Source: an uncultured Bacteroidota bacterium (GTDB taxonomy: Bacteria; Bacteroidota; Bacteroidia; B-17B0; Aurantibacillaceae). Taken from it: a DNA stretch of 64,000 nucleotides. Position 1 is the stretch's first letter. Every line of letters starts with the position of its first letter. Of the stretch, positions 57,009-64,000 are shown piece by piece. A program made the position numbers and the translations under genes. The stretch lies in the NCBI GenBank assembly GCA_937873155.1, contig CALMVZ010000010.1:186001-250000 (forward strand), in the 5' to 3' direction. The notes below the pieces were generated by a model. It was not told the origin of the DNA. It did not search any database and worked only from the letters and a program-made list of their open reading frames with translations.

Positions 57009-59441
57009 TTATTTCATCAAAATAACATGACCGGTAAATTCCTTGGCTTCACCAAAAGTGTTGGTGAGTTTTATATGCCAGGTATAAGTTCCGTCCATCA
57101 TAATGCCATATTTCACATCATGTTTTGAGCCTTTTGTTCCTGTCCAGCCAACTTCAAAATCGCTGGTCTCAAAAACCTTTTCTCCCCAACGATCGTAGAT
57201 CATCATATTGTATTTCACAATACCAAAACCTTTCGGTTGGAAAATATCATTAAGACCATCTCCATTCGGCGTGAAAACATTTGGTACATAAATACCGTAA
57301 TCTTCATAGATCTTTAATGGTTTTAATAAAGTATCCAGGCAACCATGATCGCTCTTAACAACCAGGGCCACTACATAATCTCCCGGATTTTCATAAAAGA
57401 AATGCGGATTTTGGCTTGTAGAAGTATGCTCAGCAGTATTCATAAAATACCAGTTCCATTCAACAACATTGGCGCCGTGAGATGCATCAGTAAAGTAAAC
57501 ATCACTCTCGCCATTGATAACAGGACGCAATGGATTATAGTTAAAATCAGCTCTTGGGATCGGGTAAACCTGGACATTCATTGTCGCTGTATTCGAGCAG
57601 CCGATAGCATCAGAAACTGTTAACGCGAACACACCATTATTAGCAAAACTTGCAGGATATAATGTTGGATTTTGTGCAGAAGATGCAAAACCTCCCGGAC
57701 CCGTCCATGAATAAGTTCCGCCGCCGTTTCCTGTTAAATAAATTGGTAACCCGGCACAAACAGCACCACTATTTCCAACTGACGCAACAGGTGAAGGATT
57801 AACTACAACAGTTGTACTTACGGCAACCGTGCAAGCGCCAATTCCCGCAACTAAATTATAAACACCACTCATTGCAGGAGTAGAGTTTGCCATGCTTGGA
57901 CTTGATTGATTACTAAAGAAACCATTCGGTCCTGTCCAGTTATAAACTGTACTGCCTGTTCCCGTAATTTGAAGATCTTGTCCGGCACATAAAGGCCCGT
58001 TATTCGCCGCTGTCGGATTAGGTAAAGGAATTATTACAGCAGTTGTAGTTGCGGTGGTTGTACAACCTGAAACACTTGTTAATGTAACAGAATAAACGCC
58101 GCTTTCATTCGCTGTCGGACTTGCGATAGTAGGATTTTGAACGTTTGAAGTAAATCCATTCGGCCCTGTCCAATTATAAGTTCCTGCAGCATTCACATTA
58201 AAATTCAAAGGAGTTCCTTCACAGATCGGACTGTTATTAGAAGGATTAGCAACAACAGCAACATTCACATCAATATTTGTAGTCGCAGTTGAAACACAAT
58301 TTGCAGTACCTGATGGCGTGCCTGTAATAGTATAAATAGTAGTTGAAGTTGGATTAAATGTTACTGATGAAGCGTTTGAACCACCTGGCATCCATGTATA
58401 ATTTGCAGCACCGCTCACATTTAAAGTTGCTGATTCTCCCTGGCAAATTGTGGCAGAGTTAACTGATAAAGTAGGTCCCGGTACAACAGAAACCTGTGTA
58501 ACACTGCTGAATGCCAAAGGGCCGCTGCTGCATCCGTTCATCGCTAAAGTAGCTGTATAATTTGTTGTGGCAGCAGGGCAAACGTTCAAAGTTAAACCTG
58601 TTCCGATCGGACCTGTAGGGTCTGACCACGTAACAGTATATTGAGGAGTTCCGGTTGGCACAAAACGCCATGCTTCGTTAACAGCTGTCCAAGCAGTCGG
58701 GAAATTTCTGTTAGGAGGAGAATAACCAAGCGTTCCGGTTGCATTTTGAATTCCTACAATTCCGCGGCCGCTGTTCCAGCTTGCGCACGATGTACTGTTT
58801 TGAATATATACATCAATATAATTAGTGTTCTCGTATAATGCTAACTGATACGTTGAATTAGGAGTAGAAGCACAAGAGCTTCCGAACATTGGAACATTAT
58901 TCCATGATACAACTAAAGCACGGCAAGGTGCAGTTCCGTAATAGGCAAAATAAATATTTCCGCTTGATGAAGGATCTGTATCCCTGAATGCAGCACAAAT
59001 AGTATTTCCTGGCATATCAGCTAAACTTGGAATGGCAGTACTGATGCTCCATCCATCATAACCACCTGCAGGCGCTAAGCTAAATGAAAGCTGTCCGTTA
59101 GAACCAATAATGCAACTGTTGAATGTGTTTCCAAAATAACAGAAGTTAAAACCTAATGGTGTAACAGCGCTCCAGATATCATCTGTATTTGCAATGATTG
59201 ATGTGCCGGTTGTAAAAGAGTAGGGTGTATAAGGAATAGATTGAACTGAATAAGTTGTGTTCTGATTGATCGGAACAACTGTTGAAGTCAAAGTAACACA
59301 ATTACCCTGGCAAATTGTTGTGCTGGCTCCGGTTCCAACTTGCGCATTGATCTGTGGACATCCGGGACCTTGACCGAAAATTGAAGCAGAACTAAGACCG
59401 CAAAGGAATAAGAGGGTAATTTTTAGAATGGACTTTTTCAT
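57009..59441 (-). CDS. Giant secreted Ig/PKD-repeat protein with gliding-motility C-terminal domain, 4
   Basis: An 810-residue exported protein, the shortest of the four. After a signal (about 1-23) it has a nidogen-like or lectin-like beta domain (about 40-260: GSNGQLSFSLAPAGGYDGW, AFRDTDPSSSGNIYFAYYG), three WxGP-type Ig modules (TYNWTGPNGF, VYNWTGPNGF, TYSWTGPGGF), a PKD domain (TDASHGANVVEWNW) and the C-terminal domain (PNVFTPNGDGLNDIFQPKG). Its PKD and C-terminal domains are the most diverged of the set. Furthest upstream of the row, next to lolA. Confidence 0.9.
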   Translation of the reverse strand: MKKSILKITLLFLCGLSSASIFGQGPGCPQINAQVGTGASTTICQGNCVTLTSTVVPINQNTTYSVQSIPYTPYSFTTGTSIIANTDDIWSAVTPLGFNFCYFGNTFNSCIIGSNGQLSFSLAPAGGYDGWSISTAIPSLADMPGNTICAAFRDTDPSSSGNIYFAYYGTAPCRALVVSWNNVPMFGSSCASTPNSTYQLALYENTNYIDVYIQNSTSCASWNSGRGIVGIQNATGTLGYSPPNRNFPTAWTAVNEAWRFVPTGTPQYTVTWSDPTGPIGTGLTLNVCPAATTNYTATLAMNGCSSGPLAFSSVTQVSVVPGPTLSVNSATICQGESATLNVSGAANYTWMPGGSNASSVTFNPTSTTIYTITGTPSGTANCVSTATTNIDVNVAVVANPSNNSPICEGTPLNFNVNAAGTYNWTGPNGFTSNVQNPTIASPTANESGVYSVTLTSVSGCTTTATTTAVIIPLPNPTAANNGPLCAGQDLQITGTGSTVYNWTGPNGFFSNQSSPSMANSTPAMSGVYNLVAGIGACTVAVSTTVVVNPSPVASVGNSGAVCAGLPIYLTGNGGGTYSWTGPGGFASSAQNPTLYPASFANNGVFALTVSDAIGCSNTATMNVQVYPIPRADFNYNPLRPVINGESDVYFTDASHGANVVEWNWYFMNTAEHTSTSQNPHFFYENPGDYVVALVVKSDHGCLDTLLKPLKIYEDYGIYVPNVFTPNGDGLNDIFQPKGFGIVKYNMMIYDRWGEKVFETSDFEVGWTGTKGSKHDVKYGIMMDGTYTWHIKLTNTFGEAKEFTGHVILMK

Positions 59442-59565
59442 TATCTGGTGCTATATTGTAAAAGTACAGCTAAAATGGATTTAGATTTTAAAATTTAGAT
59501 AATTTAAGGATACTTTCAGCTCAATATAAGTTTAATTTCACCCAAACAGGGGAATGAGTGAATGA

Positions 59566-60222
59566 TTAGTCACCTCTTTCGTCAATGATCTGTTCAGCTT
59601 TGAATGGTTTTGTATCAAACGTAAATGTTGCATCCGGGATTTCAGCATTCGGTTTAAATGATTTGATCTCGTACACTTGAGTTCCGCCATCCTTCATTAA
59701 CATTTTTAATTGTACTACCTGCTTCTTTACCTTATCCACATACAATTTAATAGTATGGAATTTTTTCTTTTCAGGTTTTACAGAAGGGAATAGGTCGATT
59801 ATATGACAGGTTGATGTTCCAACTTTTTCTTCTTTATCGTATTTGTATTTATAGCCTGTTTCATATAGTGTAAAGATCTTACTTGGATTCAATTGGTCTT
59901 CATTACTCGCATCAAAATTCTTAATAGTTACTTCAGCTGCATCTTTATTGTGACTCCAGATGGTTTTACCATCGCAAACAATGACATTTCCGGGTATTCC
60001 TAATTTGAATTTAACTCCTTTCACCTGAACTTTCCCGGTGATTTTATCGGTTTGCTTTTTTTCTTTATTATAAAAGGTCTGAGCGAAATCTGCCGTAATG
60101 GTTTTGTACGCTTTTGTGGTTTTGCTGAGTTCATCTAAAATGCCTTTCGCTTTAGTGTCTTCCTGTGCTGCACTGTTTAAGAATAAAGTACAGAATATTA
60201 AGTATAGGATGTTTTTGAACAT
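59566..60222 (-). CDS. lolA: Outer-membrane lipoprotein carrier protein LolA-like
   Basis: A 218-residue exported protein (signal about 1-19) of the LolA fold: TITADFAQTFYN, KVKGVKFKLG-type strands (KVQVKGVKFKLG), GKTIWSHN, and LYVDKVKKQVVQLKMLMKDGG. LolA ferries lipoproteins across the periplasm from the LolCDE complex to the outer membrane. A LolD-like ATPase is encoded at 34129-34860, not next to it. It sits between the giant protein 4 gene and rplY, all on the minus strand. Confidence 0.9.
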   Translation of the reverse strand: MFKNILYLIFCTLFLNSAAQEDTKAKGILDELSKTTKAYKTITADFAQTFYNKEKKQTDKITGKVQVKGVKFKLGIPGNVIVCDGKTIWSHNKDAAEVTIKNFDASNEDQLNPSKIFTLYETGYKYKYDKEEKVGTSTCHIIDLFPSVKPEKKKFHTIKLYVDKVKKQVVQLKMLMKDGGTQVYEIKSFKPNAEIPDATFTFDTKPFKAEQIIDERGD

Positions 60223-60368
60223 GTTTTGTTTTTTAGGTTATCGAATGTGCGAATGCTAACGCATTTCATGATCTACAACAGTACAAATTAAATGCCATTT
60301 AAACCTTCAAAAAAATAAAATGTTTACAAATAGGCGATGTTGATTACTTTCTTAAGCTATTTTAACAT

Positions 60369-60402
60369 AAAAGCCCTGCGTTAGGTTAAACACAGGGCTT
60401 TA
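60369..60402 (-). terminator. Terminator downstream of rplY
   Basis: AAAGCCCTG pairs with CAGGGCTTT around a 12-base loop. It lies 20 bp after the rplY stop. It separates rplY from lolA transcription. Confidence 0.75.
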
Positions 60403-60420
60403 ATATATAGAATCAGGAAA

Positions 60421-61089
60421 TTATTTCTTAGCAGGCGGAGTTTTAGTATCCGCAGCTTTTGCATCAGTAGTTGCAGCCGGAGTTGCAGTTGCAGCAGGTG
60501 TAGCAGCAGTTGTAGCAACAGCAGTCGGAGTTTCTTCCACAACAGCACGTGTTACATTAACTGTAATTACTGAAATATTTTTAGGGTGTAAAATAGTTAA
60601 ACCGTCGATCTTGATATCACCAACAGAAATTGCTTTTCCGATAGTTAATTTCTCAACGTTCAGTTCAATTCTTGCAGGTAATTTGCTGATCAAACCTTTA
60701 ACTTTCAATTTGCGCATCTTAACGCTCATTTTTCCACCATCTTTCACACCTTCAGCTTGTCCGATCGCCTTTACCGGGATATGAACTGTAACAGGTTTAT
60801 CTTCACTAACTTCTAAAAAGTCAGCATGGATCAACCTATCGTTTATCTTATGAAATTGTGCTTCCTGTAATACAGCTTTAAAGTTCTTTCCACCTTCTAA
60901 TTCAATGCTCACTAAATTAGTGTCAGGTGTATAGATGATCTCTTTAAATGCTCTGTGGTCAGCGTAAAAATGGGTCTGTTCTTTTCCACCATAAATTACA
61001 CATGGCACTAATCCTTTTGCTCTAAGAGCATTAGCATCTGTTTTTCCTACGTTCGCACGCAACGAACCGCTCAATGATACTGTTTTCAT
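60421..61089 (-). CDS. rplY: 50S ribosomal protein L25/general stress protein Ctc
   Basis: A 222-residue L25/TL5 protein: LRANVGKTDANALRAKGLVPCVIYGG, a middle QEAQFHKINDRLIHADFLEV and the C-terminal TL5 domain (KGLISKLPARIELNVEKLTIGKAI). The tail is Ala/Thr/Pro-rich (TTAATPAATATPAATTDAKA), likely disordered. It binds 5S rRNA. It follows prs by 105 bp on the same strand. The upstream stretch 61105-61130 holds an ATGAAGT/ACTTCAT dyad of the same family as 6199-6230. Confidence 0.95.
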   Translation of the reverse strand: MKTVSLSGSLRANVGKTDANALRAKGLVPCVIYGGKEQTHFYADHRAFKEIIYTPDTNLVSIELEGGKNFKAVLQEAQFHKINDRLIHADFLEVSEDKPVTVHIPVKAIGQAEGVKDGGKMSVKMRKLKVKGLISKLPARIELNVEKLTIGKAISVGDIKIDGLTILHPKNISVITVNVTRAVVEETPTAVATTAATPAATATPAATTDAKAADTKTPPAKK

Positions 61090-61194
61090 TTTATTTTATT
61101 TATCATGAAGTGAGCCTTGCTCTACTTCATTGGTTTGTGATGATTCTTAAAGCCCCGCTTACTTTAATAACCACCTGTTTTTAGTTATGCGGGT

Positions 61195-62127
61195 TTAAAT
61201 TATAAAGTTTGAACTGATAGATTCGTAATTATGGACACTGCCTATCACCTTCGCAAAAAGATCAGCAACACTGATTACTTTTATCTTATCACTTTGTTGG
61301 CGTAACGGTACTGTATCTGTAACTATCAATTCTGTCAATTTCGATTTCTCAATATTTTCGTAAGCTTTTCCTGAAAGAATGCCGTGAGTACACATTGCTC
61401 TTACAGAATTAGCGCCTCTTTCCATCATCATATCAGCAGCTTTGCACAGTGTTCCGCCGGTATCAACCATATCATCCATCAGGATAATATCTTTTCCTTC
61501 AATTTCACCTATCGCTGTCATATGATCAACCACATTCGCTTTGGTGCGCTGCTTATAACAAATTACGATATCACATTTCAAATGTTTAGCATAAGCGTTC
61601 GCACGTTTACTGCCGCCCATATCCGGAGCTGCGATGCATAAATTCGGTAAATGAAGATTTTGAATGTATGGTAAGAAAATCGTTGAAGCGTATAAATGAT
61701 CAACAGGTACGTTAAAAAAACCTTGGATCTGATCAGCATGCAGGTCCATCGTCATTACACGCGTAGCTCCTGCAACTGCTAACATATCGGCCACTAATTT
61801 TGCACCGATAGCAACACGAGGCTGGTCTTTACGGTCCTGTCGCGCGTAACCAAAGTAAGGAAGAACTGCGATGATCTGTTTTGCAGACGCACGTTTAGCG
61901 GCATCGATCATCAATAACATCTCCATTAAATTCTCAGCAGGAGGCATTGTAGATTGGATCACAAATACACTTTGACCGCGGATACTCTCCTCGTAAGAAG
62001 CCTGGATCTCACCATCACTGAACTTGTAATGCTGAACTTTACCCAATGGCTGCCCATAAGCTTTAGCTATTTTTTCAGCCAAAACATTTGATGCACTTCC
62101 ACTGAATAAACGTACTTGTGTTTCCAT
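61195..62127 (-). CDS. prs: Ribose-phosphate pyrophosphokinase
   Basis: A 310-residue PRPP synthetase making phosphoribosyl pyrophosphate for nucleotides, His and Trp. Conserved elements are FSDGEIQASYEESIRG, VLPYFGYARQDRKDQPR, DLHADQIQGFF, APDMGGSKRANAYAKHL and the PRPP loop DDMVDTGGTLCKAADMM. Complete, with the usual downstream L25 gene (prs-rplY pairing is widespread). Promoter recognisable at 62145-62176. Confidence 0.97.
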   Translation of the reverse strand: METQVRLFSGSASNVLAEKIAKAYGQPLGKVQHYKFSDGEIQASYEESIRGQSVFVIQSTMPPAENLMEMLLMIDAAKRASAKQIIAVLPYFGYARQDRKDQPRVAIGAKLVADMLAVAGATRVMTMDLHADQIQGFFNVPVDHLYASTIFLPYIQNLHLPNLCIAAPDMGGSKRANAYAKHLKCDIVICYKQRTKANVVDHMTAIGEIEGKDIILMDDMVDTGGTLCKAADMMMERGANSVRAMCTHGILSGKAYENIEKSKLTELIVTDTVPLRQQSDKIKVISVADLFAKVIGSVHNYESISSNFII

Positions 62128-62144
62128 AGTTTTTTACGGGGCAC

Positions 62145-62176
62145 CAAAAGTAGTAAAAATTAAGCGGTAAACCAAT
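62145..62176 (-). promoter_or_regulatory. prs promoter
   Basis: Minus-strand -7 TACTTTTG (62145-62152, TAnnTTTG) with a 20-bp spacer to a -33-like ATTG (62173-62176). The sequence GGTGCCCC follows the -7 box as at groES. The remaining gap to 62468 shows no gene and no other clear signal. Confidence 0.6.
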
Positions 62177-62468
62177 TAAAAATGGCCTTTCTGTCGATAA
62201 AAAAGCAGTATAAATCAACCTTTTATGACCTTATTAGAAATTTAGGCCAAAATTACGGTTAATTCTTTTTGAAATGTGGGCAAGAATCACATTTGTTCTT
62301 TGGTTTGAAAGCCCCGCAACTGCTAAATAGTAAAATAGAGCCAAGGGATAGAATGAGGAGACGGGATCTGTAATTCACAATAGTACTTATTTGGCGGTAA
62401 AACTATTATTAATAATCCTTGTTTGCAGAATTAGATACAAAAGTTTTTAACGGAAGATGTGTATTAAA

Positions 62469-62496
62469 AGAAAAAGCAGGTTTCCCTGCTTTTTCT
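62469..62496 (-). terminator. Hairpin downstream of the cysteine-rich repeat gene
   Basis: AGAAAAAGCAGG, loop TTTC, CCTGCTTTTTCT. It is symmetric and has T-runs. A second hairpin (62591-62620, CGTAGAATCGGCT / AGCCGTTTCTACG) lies closer to the stop codon. Either could end the metal/thiol operon. Confidence 0.65.
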
Positions 62497-62639
62497 GTAC
62501 CCCCTTCCAGACCAAATATGAACGAACTCCTTGAAGATACAAGGGATCTTGCTCGGATTTGGGACTTGTATGGTCACCTGATAAAAGAGGCGTAGAATCG
62601 GCTTGTTAGCCGTTTCTACGAAATTATAATTTCGGTGGC

Positions 62640-63029
62640 TTAATTTGTTCCTGCTTTCTTTTTCTTGCAACAAGAAGGCAAATCTTCATCCTTTGTTACT
62701 GAAGCCGTACCAGTAGTTTTATTGGCGGTGGCATAAGGACAATCGGCTGTTCCTTTTTTAGGGCAATTTTTGATTAAAGGGCACTCAGGAGTACCTGCCA
62801 ATGGGCAATTTGCCAATTCCTTTGATGCAGTTGTATTATCCGATTTAACGTAAGGGCAATCAGCCGTACCTTTTTTCGGACAGTCCTTAATTAAAGGACA
62901 ATCAGCCGTTCCCTTTTTAGGACAATCAGCCATTTTCTTAGAGCAACAGTTTTGAGCATTTCCAAAGCCATAAACAAGCATTGCAATAAATAGAAACGCA
63001 ACTTTTAAAATTGATTGATTAGTTTTCAT
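62640..63029 (-). CDS. Exported cysteine-rich repeat protein (CPxxGTxxCP repeats)
   Basis: A 129-residue exported protein with signal peptide ending in FGNAQ. The mature part holds four 14-15-residue units of the form CPKKGTADCPLIK, CPKKGTADCPYVK, CPLAGTPECPLIK, CPKKGTADCPYAT. It is framed by NCCSKK at the start and SCCKKKKAG at the end, giving about twelve cysteines. This layout suggests metal or thiol binding; no named family was recognised. It is the last gene after the CsoR-like regulator and the small thioredoxin, so a role in metal (for example mercury or copper) handling is inferred. Confidence 0.85.
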   Translation of the reverse strand: MKTNQSILKVAFLFIAMLVYGFGNAQNCCSKKMADCPKKGTADCPLIKDCPKKGTADCPYVKSDNTTASKELANCPLAGTPECPLIKNCPKKGTADCPYATANKTTGTASVTKDEDLPSCCKKKKAGTN

Positions 63030-63109
63030 GTTTTTTACTTTTGATTTTGTACTACTTTGTACGAAGCAGTTATGTTTAAAATAGCAATCCGTACCATTGC
63101 TCTAATTTA

Positions 63110-63379
63110 CTAATTTTTTAAGACTCCGGCTTTAACAAGTTCTTCCTTACTAATACCGTTGTTTTGGCAGCAACTTAACAGTTTTCCGTCAACTGCAATT
63201 GCCGGAATCGATTTTATTCCATACTCAACTGCTTTTGATAAACACTCCTTGCTTTCGCATTGTTCAACAAGATTATAAATGATGATCTCGCAGGAATCCG
63301 AAGCATTGTTTTTAATCAAATCAACTATTGGTATGCAAACCGAACAACCAGCAGTAAATATTTCAACCTTCTTTTTCAT
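63110..63379 (-). CDS. Small thioredoxin-family protein
   Basis: An 89-residue cytoplasmic protein with a thioredoxin/glutaredoxin-like fold: FTAGCSVC (C12/C15) near the start, YGIKSIPAIAVDGKL at the cis-Pro strand, and LLSCCQNN with a CC pair. The family is found in mercury-resistance-type and other metal gene clusters. It is flanked by a CsoR-like regulator and a Cys-rich exported protein on the same strand. A G-tract (63418-63425) upstream resembles a CsoR/RcnR-type operator. Confidence 0.85.
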   Translation of the reverse strand: MKKKVEIFTAGCSVCIPIVDLIKNNASDSCEIIIYNLVEQCESKECLSKAVEYGIKSIPAIAVDGKLLSCCQNNGISKEELVKAGVLKN

Positions 63380-63417
63380 TGTTTATATTTTAGTACAACA
63401 CAAAGGTCTTACATGAA

Positions 63418-63425
63418 GGGGGGGG
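63418..63425 (-). promoter_or_regulatory. G-tract operator candidate before the thioredoxin gene
   Basis: An eight-base G run on plus (C run on minus) with AT-rich flanks, at 39-46 bp before the ATG. CsoR/RcnR/FrmR-family repressors recognise such G/C-tract sites. A matching tract lies before the regulator gene itself (63840-63845). Confidence 0.5.
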
Positions 63426-63435
63426 TCTGCCAAAT

Positions 63436-63804
63436 TTATTCCTCCTTTTTTTGATTTATTTTCATCCGCTCATTAATTCCATCAACTTCCTTAATCTTTA
63501 CCGCAAGTTCATCAAGGGTGAGGTCAGGAAATTTCTTTTTCAAAAACTCTATCTTTTCTGCTTCTTGGCAATTGCCAGGACAAGCGTTCATTACCTCAAC
63601 TAATTTTAAAGCCAAGCCTTTTCTAAATACTTCATCTAATAATAAAAAATGAGCTTTACTCAAGCCCTCTTCCGATGCTTTAAATTGAACAATGATTTTT
63701 TCGGGATCTTTGCCTTCTTTAATCATTTTTTCAATTCCATCTAATTGTCCTTTTACGTAATGTAAACGGTTAATAATATCTCCTGTAAGTTCACTTGGCA
63801 TCAT
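63436..63804 (-). CDS. CsoR/RcnR-family metal-responsive repressor, atypical ligand set
   Basis: A 122-residue all-helical repressor: INRLHYVKGQLDGIEKMIKEGK, then AHFLLLDEVFRKGLAL. The position of the first Cys in CsoR (within RYCxDIL) here reads GKDPEKII, and the usual HxxxC helix (ALxxHLxxC) is DEVFRKG, so the copper triad is absent. A CPGNC pair (C75, C79) follows instead and may be the sensor. ATG at 63804 was chosen as the start of the family homology; 63825 is possible. Likely autoregulates via the G-tract at 63840-63845. Confidence 0.82.
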   Translation of the reverse strand: MMPSELTGDIINRLHYVKGQLDGIEKMIKEGKDPEKIIVQFKASEEGLSKAHFLLLDEVFRKGLALKLVEVMNACPGNCQEAEKIEFLKKKFPDLTLDELAVKIKEVDGINERMKINQKKEE

Positions 63805-63839
63805 AATACATCTGTTAAAAAGCAATTATATATTTCAAT

Positions 63840-63845
63840 GGGGGG
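63840..63845 (-). promoter_or_regulatory. G-tract operator candidate before the CsoR-like gene
   Basis: A GGGGGG run flanked by AT-rich DNA (AATGGGGGGTGTTCACC), about 36 bp before the ATG. It pairs with the G-tract at 63418-63425. Confidence 0.5.
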
Positions 63846-63921
63846 TGTTCACCAAATAAATTTCAAATTTTATTGAAATTAACATCGCTTTTCCTATCCC
63901 ACAGTCACTTTTGTCATTTTT

Positions 63922-64000
63922 TTATTTGCAACAATTACCTTTACCGTCTTCTTGAATAGGAGGACATGGCACAGAACCATAGGAGCAGTAAACGCAGCAA
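63922..64000 (-). CDS. C-terminal end of a GDCCVxC-type cysteine-rich (seleno)protein, truncated by window edge
   Basis: The 25 residues before the stop read CCVYCSYGSVPCPPIQ then EDGKGNCCK. They match the C-terminal half of the small GDCCVxC family, which is annotated near metal-resistance genes and whose members may carry selenocysteine in place of a cysteine. The 5' end lies beyond position 64000. It is upstream, same strand, of the CsoR-like regulator and completes a four-gene thiol/metal cluster with the two following genes. Confidence 0.75.
   Translation of the reverse strand, partial: CCVYCSYGSVPCPPIQEDGKGNCCK

Noticed and set aside
62464-62673. 69-residue minus-strand reading frame
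   Set aside because: It overlaps the start of the cysteine-rich protein's 3' end in another frame, includes the terminator hairpin, and shows no family signal.

Overview
The window looks like chromosome from a member of the Bacteroidota, probably an uncultured free-living lineage near Flavobacteriales or Chitinophagales. Four giant secreted proteins end in a gliding-motility-type C-terminal domain (type IX secretion, type B signal). The first gene joins a two-component-type propeller to a SpoIIE phosphatase. Several promoters fit the Bacteroidota -7 box TAnnTTTG. Many small secreted proteins, lipoproteins and outer-membrane barrels are present. The genus cannot be named from sequence alone. 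No rRNA, tRNA or CRISPR array was recognised.

Layout. 0-5 kb: a 5'-truncated propeller/SpoIIE sensor, a TPR protein ending in the same linker motif, and an RsmH-type methyltransferase. 5-6.6 kb: an ArsR regulator with two AHSA1/SRPBCC genes behind a promoter carrying a duplicated operator-like repeat. 6.7-14.6 kb: mostly small secreted or envelope proteins (barrels, thioredoxin-like pair, SdiA-regulated-type propeller, OmpA, TonB C-terminal protein) separated by short repeats. 14.7-19 kb: an AT-rich accessory island with an HTH protein, an 11-unit 21-bp tandem repeat, a KAP-type P-loop NTPase and a membrane-anchored PIN-domain nuclease. This pair is the best candidate for an undescribed, perhaps anti-phage, system. 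19-23.5 kb: groEL/groES, a MITE-like element, four tandem cysteine-rich lipoprotein paralogues and a SPOR protein. 23.6-26.7 kb: a 3-methyladenine glycosylase whose 3' end has been amplified with a hairpin element into about eight 160-bp repeats, then an RlmI-like methyltransferase. 26.8-38 kb: a large ABCG-like transporter, an ABC ATPase-OMP-WaaA operon, RluF-like pseudouridine synthase, YceI-MarR, and a GIY-YIG gene between repeat copies. 38-45 kb: gyrB, a barrel protein, TerC, and an acyl-CoA carboxylase beta subunit bracketed by REP-like repeats. 44.9-59.4 kb: four giant Ig/PKD/SprB-repeat proteins on one strand. 59.5-62.1 kb: lolA, rplY, prs. 62.6-64 kb: a thiol/metal cluster (CsoR-like regulator, small thioredoxin, CPxxGTxxCP-repeat protein and the end of a GDCCVxC protein).

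Functional threads. The envelope theme dominates: LPS core (WaaA), lipoprotein trafficking (LolA, a LolD-like ATPase), TonB, OmpA, barrels and adhesin-like surface proteins. Three small regulons can be read from DNA: ArsR with its dyad repeats, MarR with an 18-bp palindrome at the yceI promoter, and the CsoR-like protein with G-tracts before two genes. Repeats are abundant and of several families, pointing to a history of REP/MITE-like amplification.
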